Of a DNA stretch of 45,120 nucleotides, positions 42,807 through 45,120 are shown in pieces. Under the pieces are notes generated by a model, which searched no databases, was not told where the DNA came from, and saw nothing but the letters and a program-made list of their open reading frames with translations. The DNA comes from Planctomycetota bacterium (lineage in GTDB: Bacteria; Planctomycetota; Phycisphaerae; Phycisphaerales; SM1A02). The stretch spans positions 1 to 45,120 of the forward strand of contig JAQCEQ010000022.1 of the NCBI GenBank assembly GCA_027618565.1. The letters are read 5' to 3'. Within the stretch, counting starts at the first letter, position 1. Every line of letters starts with the position of its first letter. A program made the position numbers and the translations under genes.

Positions 42807-43889
42807 ATGCGTCCCGCCCCCGCCATCACAGCCATCGCCCGCAGCCTGGCGCTCGTGTTCGCGCTGGCGATCAACATCGTCCCGCGCGCACTGGCCGACG
42901 ATCTCTCCGCTCCCGGTCCGATGCTGGCCGCTCGCCGAGATGTGACCGTGGTTCGCATGGACGGGACCACGTTCCCCGCCACGGTGCACTATCCAGGAAC
43001 ATCGGCGACCATCGGCGCGCCGCTGGATCCGGGCCATGGGCCCTACCCCATCGTTGCCTTCGGCCACGGGTTTCTCGCCCCAGTTGCGTACTACCAGACC
43101 ACTGGAGCCCACATGGCGAGCTGGGGCCTCATCACAATCATGCCGCAGACGAATACCACCGTCTTTGCGGTCCACGCTGCCTTTGCCGCCGACCTGGTTT
43201 CGAGCCTCCACTGGCTGGCCGCGCAGGGCACCACAGTGGGATCGCCGTGGTTTGGTGGCGTGGACGCCAATGCCCGAGGCGTCGTGGGCCACTCGATGGG
43301 CGGCGGCTGCGCGATCTTGGCGGCGCAGGCTGATCCGAGCATCCGCTGCGCGGTGCCATGGGCCGCGCTGAACACGACCCCGAGCTCCAACACGGCTGCG
43401 CTCGACGTGGAATGCGCCACGCGGCTGATCATCGCCAGCGACGACACCATCGTCCCGCCGAGTTCGACCGCTTCCATGTACCCGAATCTGGCTGGTCCAT
43501 CTCAATTGGTCACGATCATCGGCGGCGTGCACTGCGCGTTCGCGGACCCGTCGCCCCTGTTCTGCACCCCAGTCGGGATGACCCACGCGCAGCAGCAGGC
43601 CATCGTGCGGCGCGAGACGATGGAGTTCCTCCTGCTGTACCTCCGCGGGGACTCGACTCGCTGGAACGAAGTGTGGGGAGCACCCCCGGCGGGCCAGAGC
43701 GTCACGCAGCAGTCGACCCAGACTCCTGACCTTGACGGCGATGGTCGCATCGCCGGCGCCGACTTGGCGATCATGCTCTCAACGTTCGGCACGGGTGGTT
43801 CGGGCAACGCGATTCGAGGCGACCTGAACAACGATGGTGCCGTGGATGGCATGGACCTGAGCGCGGTGCTCGCGGCGTGGACTGGGTAG
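42807..43889 (+). CDS. Secreted cutinase/PETase-like alpha/beta hydrolase with dockerin-like tail
   Basis: A 360-residue protein with a signal peptide (AITAIARSLALVFALAINIV, cleavage after ALA-30). The hydrolase domain (about 45-285) follows the polyesterase-lipase-cutinase pattern: YPIVAFGHGF near the oxyanion region, HMASWGLITIMPQTNTT, nucleophile Ser163 in GVVGHSMGGGCA, Asp213 in ASDDTIVPPSS and His242 in IIGGVHCAF. The DTNTT/GHSMGGG/DxIxP/GGxH sequence order is that of actinobacterial cutinases and Ideonella PETase, but the substrate cannot be told. Two dockerin-like loops close the protein: DLDGDGRIAGADLAIML (308-324) and DLNNDGAVDGMDLSAVL. ATG 42807 begins the signal peptide; the TTG at 42774 is rejected. 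Confidence 0.88.
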   Translation: MRPAPAITAIARSLALVFALAINIVPRALADDLSAPGPMLAARRDVTVVRMDGTTFPATVHYPGTSATIGAPLDPGHGPYPIVAFGHGFLAPVAYYQTTGAHMASWGLITIMPQTNTTVFAVHAAFAADLVSSLHWLAAQGTTVGSPWFGGVDANARGVVGHSMGGGCAILAAQADPSIRCAVPWAALNTTPSSNTAALDVECATRLIIASDDTIVPPSSTASMYPNLAGPSQLVTIIGGVHCAFADPSPLFCTPVGMTHAQQQAIVRRETMEFLLLYLRGDSTRWNEVWGAPPAGQSVTQQSTQTPDLDGDGRIAGADLAIMLSTFGTGGSGNAIRGDLNNDGAVDGMDLSAVLAAWTG

Positions 43890-44056
43890 ACCCGCTTCCT
43901 CCAATGAATCGATGTCCGGGCACCGCGCTCGGCACAGCCTTGCTTCGGCAGCTTGTCGCCGACATCGGCATCAACCTCAACACAGTCGCTTGCGTGAGTG
44001 GTCGCAGGTGGGGGTTGACGCTCCCGGCACCCGCAGTCCCCTATCGTGGTGCCTCG

Positions 44057-44851
44057 ATGATCCGAGTCCTCGGCCTACTGTTCCTCATCGCTTGCGCGCC
44101 CGTCGCGCCGACCTCGCGCATCGCATCGTCGCCCGTGATGGTCCTGATCACGCCGGAGTATCCGGTCATTCGCGATGGCGTGATCCTGCCCTTGCACACA
44201 CCCGTCCCTTTCTCAACGGAGTTCCTCTCACAACAGCGGGAGGCCTTTGGGTCTGGCGAGAATGCGCAGGATCAATGCAATCGAATGCTGCGCTACGAAC
44301 TAGGCAAGATCGAGTTTCATGAGCCGCTCACGGCGTTTGGCACGGTCAGTGAGGAGTTTTCCTCCACACCAGACCCATCGGAGATCAAGTTTGGTCAGCC
44401 CAGCGTGACGGACCTCTTTGGAAGTGGTGGCACGAGTGCGACCACGCACCTGGTGGAGATCGCAGGCAAGGAAGTGAGGCGTGGCAACTCACTCTCCCAC
44501 GATGTTGCGGAGCTCCAGAGTGGCCGACTGATGCCAGACGACTTGCCCATCCATGTCTTTCAGTATGTCGACCTCGATGGACAGTCGCACTGGGTCACCG
44601 AAAACAACAGACACCTGACCGCCTTTCGAATGGCAAAGAAGGCGCCGACACGCCTGTTGCTGCTGACACGGTCAGACCTTGAAGCGAAGCACGGGGCAAA
44701 TTCTCTGCTCCGCGTCCTCAACCGACTGAGGGCGATGCCAGGCGGCAAGCCCTCGACTGAGATGTTCGTCCGCATCGCCGGCGTCAACGACATCGGCGAG
44801 CCGCGCGAGTCATGGGACTGGGACGCGCCATTTGGATTCGTCGTGAGGTGA
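44057..44851 (+). CDS. Lipoprotein with ParB/polymorphic-toxin-like region
   Basis: A 264-residue predicted lipoprotein: MIRVLGLLFLIAC has lipobox LIAC with Cys13. Residues about 108-195 read EIKFGQPSVTDLFGSGG, GNSLSHDVAELQSGRL, DDLPIHVFQY and HWVTENNRHLTAFRMA. This recalls the ParB-like domain seen in some secreted polymorphic toxins (an I-x-F-x-Q start, a G-x-S/V helix, D-x-P-I-x-V-F and a final N-R-x-L-x-A-F). The match is by eye only. ATG 44057 was chosen for the lipobox; the frame runs back to 43877 without signal-like sequence. TATCGT (44042-44047) could be a -10 nine bases upstream. The 3' end overlaps a minus-strand small gene. No immunity gene is recognised. Confidence 0.7.
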   Translation: MIRVLGLLFLIACAPVAPTSRIASSPVMVLITPEYPVIRDGVILPLHTPVPFSTEFLSQQREAFGSGENAQDQCNRMLRYELGKIEFHEPLTAFGTVSEEFSSTPDPSEIKFGQPSVTDLFGSGGTSATTHLVEIAGKEVRRGNSLSHDVAELQSGRLMPDDLPIHVFQYVDLDGQSHWVTENNRHLTAFRMAKKAPTRLLLLTRSDLEAKHGANSLLRVLNRLRAMPGGKPSTEMFVRIAGVNDIGEPRESWDWDAPFGFVVR

Positions 44852-45038
44852 GCCCTCGGCCCCGGTCGGGTGCAATGCCTGGTTCGGTCTTTGGCTCATA
44901 CCAGACGGTAACGACGTGCTTGGAAGGCTCGGCGCTGCCCCCGCACGAGGACTGCTTGACGAGGATGACCCGAACGCCGGGGTGGTCCGCCAGCCACGCG
45001 TTGACCTCGCCCTCAAGTTTCGTACCGACAGACCCCAT
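44784..45038 (-). CDS. Small hypothetical protein, possible integron cassette gene
   Basis: An 84-residue protein: SVGTKLEGEVNAWLADHPGV, then RVILVKQSSCGGSAEPSKHV and VVTVWYEP. The compact alpha-beta core with a VWYE ending resembles short hypothetical proteins common in cassette arrays and planctomycetes (from memory, not verified). ATG 45038 is taken as start because it lies just after an attC-like element; ATG 45074 falls inside that element, and the frame is open to the window edge. The part beyond YEP reads through a second attC-like half-site and the end of the opposing lipoprotein gene, so the real 3' end may be altered. Function unknown. Confidence 0.45.
   Translation of the reverse strand: MGSVGTKLEGEVNAWLADHPGVRVILVKQSSCGGSAEPSKHVVTVWYEPKTEPGIAPDRGRGLTSRRIQMARPSPMTRAARRCR
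44845..44888 (-). repeat. attC-like half-site (degenerate)
   Basis: Read on the minus strand: ACCGAAC (44888-44882; one mismatch to RYYYAAC), then CAGGCATTGCACCCGACCGG. It shares the AAC-x-A-x-GGCAT ... CA-x-CCGAC order with the element at 45059-45116. No matching GTTRRRY end is found, so it looks truncated where the lipoprotein gene ends. Confidence 0.35.
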
Positions 45039-45058
45039 GCTGCTGAAGTAGCCCGCCG

Positions 45059-45116
45059 CCGAAACGCCGGGCATCAGCCGCCGCCGTAGGCAGTCGGCTG
45101 GATGCCATTGTTGGAT
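45059..45116 (-). repeat. Integron attC-like recombination site
   Basis: Read on the minus strand, ATCCAAC (45116-45110) is a perfect RYYYAAC box. A stem follows: GGCATCCAGCCG (45106-45095) pairs with CGGCTGATGCC (45080-45070), 11 bp with one extrahelical C, the kind of bulge attC hairpins have. GTT (45065-45063) follows in the CGGCGTTTCGG context, a degenerate second box. The order and spacing closely parallel short attC sites of aadA-type cassettes. Confidence 0.5.
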
Positions 45117-45120
45117 GCCG

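Noticed and set aside
42714-43586. 290-residue minus-strand frame ending KWWDS
   Set aside because: Antisense to the cutinase-like gene. The tail in the intergenic gap looked protein-like at first, but no family was recognised and the rest is Arg/Gly-rich shadow.
1-45120. CRISPR arrays, insertion sequences, prophage genes
   Set aside because: No spaced direct repeats, transposase-like proteins, terminal inverted repeats or phage structural genes were seen.

Overview
The window looks like a chromosomal stretch of a high-GC planctomycete, most likely of the Phycisphaerae type. This is an inference from content. Three secreted proteins, plus one decayed remnant, end in a tandem dockerin-like tail (D-x-[ND]-x-[DN]-G ... 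G-x-DL). There is also a PVC-style membrane-anchored dehydrogenase/cytochrome c protein and a DUF1080 protein. No phage, insertion sequence or CRISPR array was seen. Genes are tightly packed: nine adjacent pairs share a 4-base ATGA or GTGA stop/start overlap.

Layout. 1-2.2 kb: the 3' end of a large secreted dockerin-tailed protein with a strong terminator, then purE. 2.3-3.6 kb: a Xer-type recombinase (-) and tRNA-Lys(TTT). 3.7-7.9 kb: a coupled SNF2 ATPase and SWIM zinc-finger pair. 7.9-11.7 kb (-): PQQ-type sugar dehydrogenase, an exported EF-hand protein and serine acetyltransferase. 11.8-14.4 kb (+): DUF1080 protein, AI-2E-type permease and an RNase HI-like enzyme with an unusual N-terminus. 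14.4-17.2 kb: an FHA-GAF-HD-GYP regulator (-), divergent from a ChrA-type transporter (+). 17.2-21 kb: surface-glycan genes (glycosyltransferase, UXS/GalE-like epimerase, WecA-like phosphoglycosyl transferase with an extra C-terminal membrane domain). 21-23.7 kb: a 9-bp tandem repeat, tRNA-Leu(TAA), then a coupled TerB-like / DUF4145-like / PI-PLC-like trio. 23.8-27.7 kb (-): PEBP protein, exported hypothetical, folP and an AhpD-like protein. 27.8-31.7 kb: a WbpM/CapD-type sugar dehydratase, then a dockerin-tailed secreted protein. 31.8-38.8 kb (-): dehydrogenase/cytochrome c protein, a chemoreceptor and a large exported low-complexity protein. 38.9-42.6 kb: a dockerin remnant, then an actinobacterial-type sdhCAB operon. 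42.8-45.1 kb: a secreted cutinase/PETase-like hydrolase with dockerin tail, a lipoprotein with a ParB-like region, and at the edge a small minus-strand gene flanked by integron attC-like sequences.

How it fits together. Core functions (purine, folate, serine/cysteine, succinate oxidation, tRNAs) are interleaved with envelope functions: glycan priming and sugar modification, secreted hydrolases and periplasmic dehydrogenases. The least explained parts are the SNF2/SWIM pair, the TerB-like/DUF4145 trio, the dockerin tails in a window without cohesins, and the possible integron cassette at the right edge.
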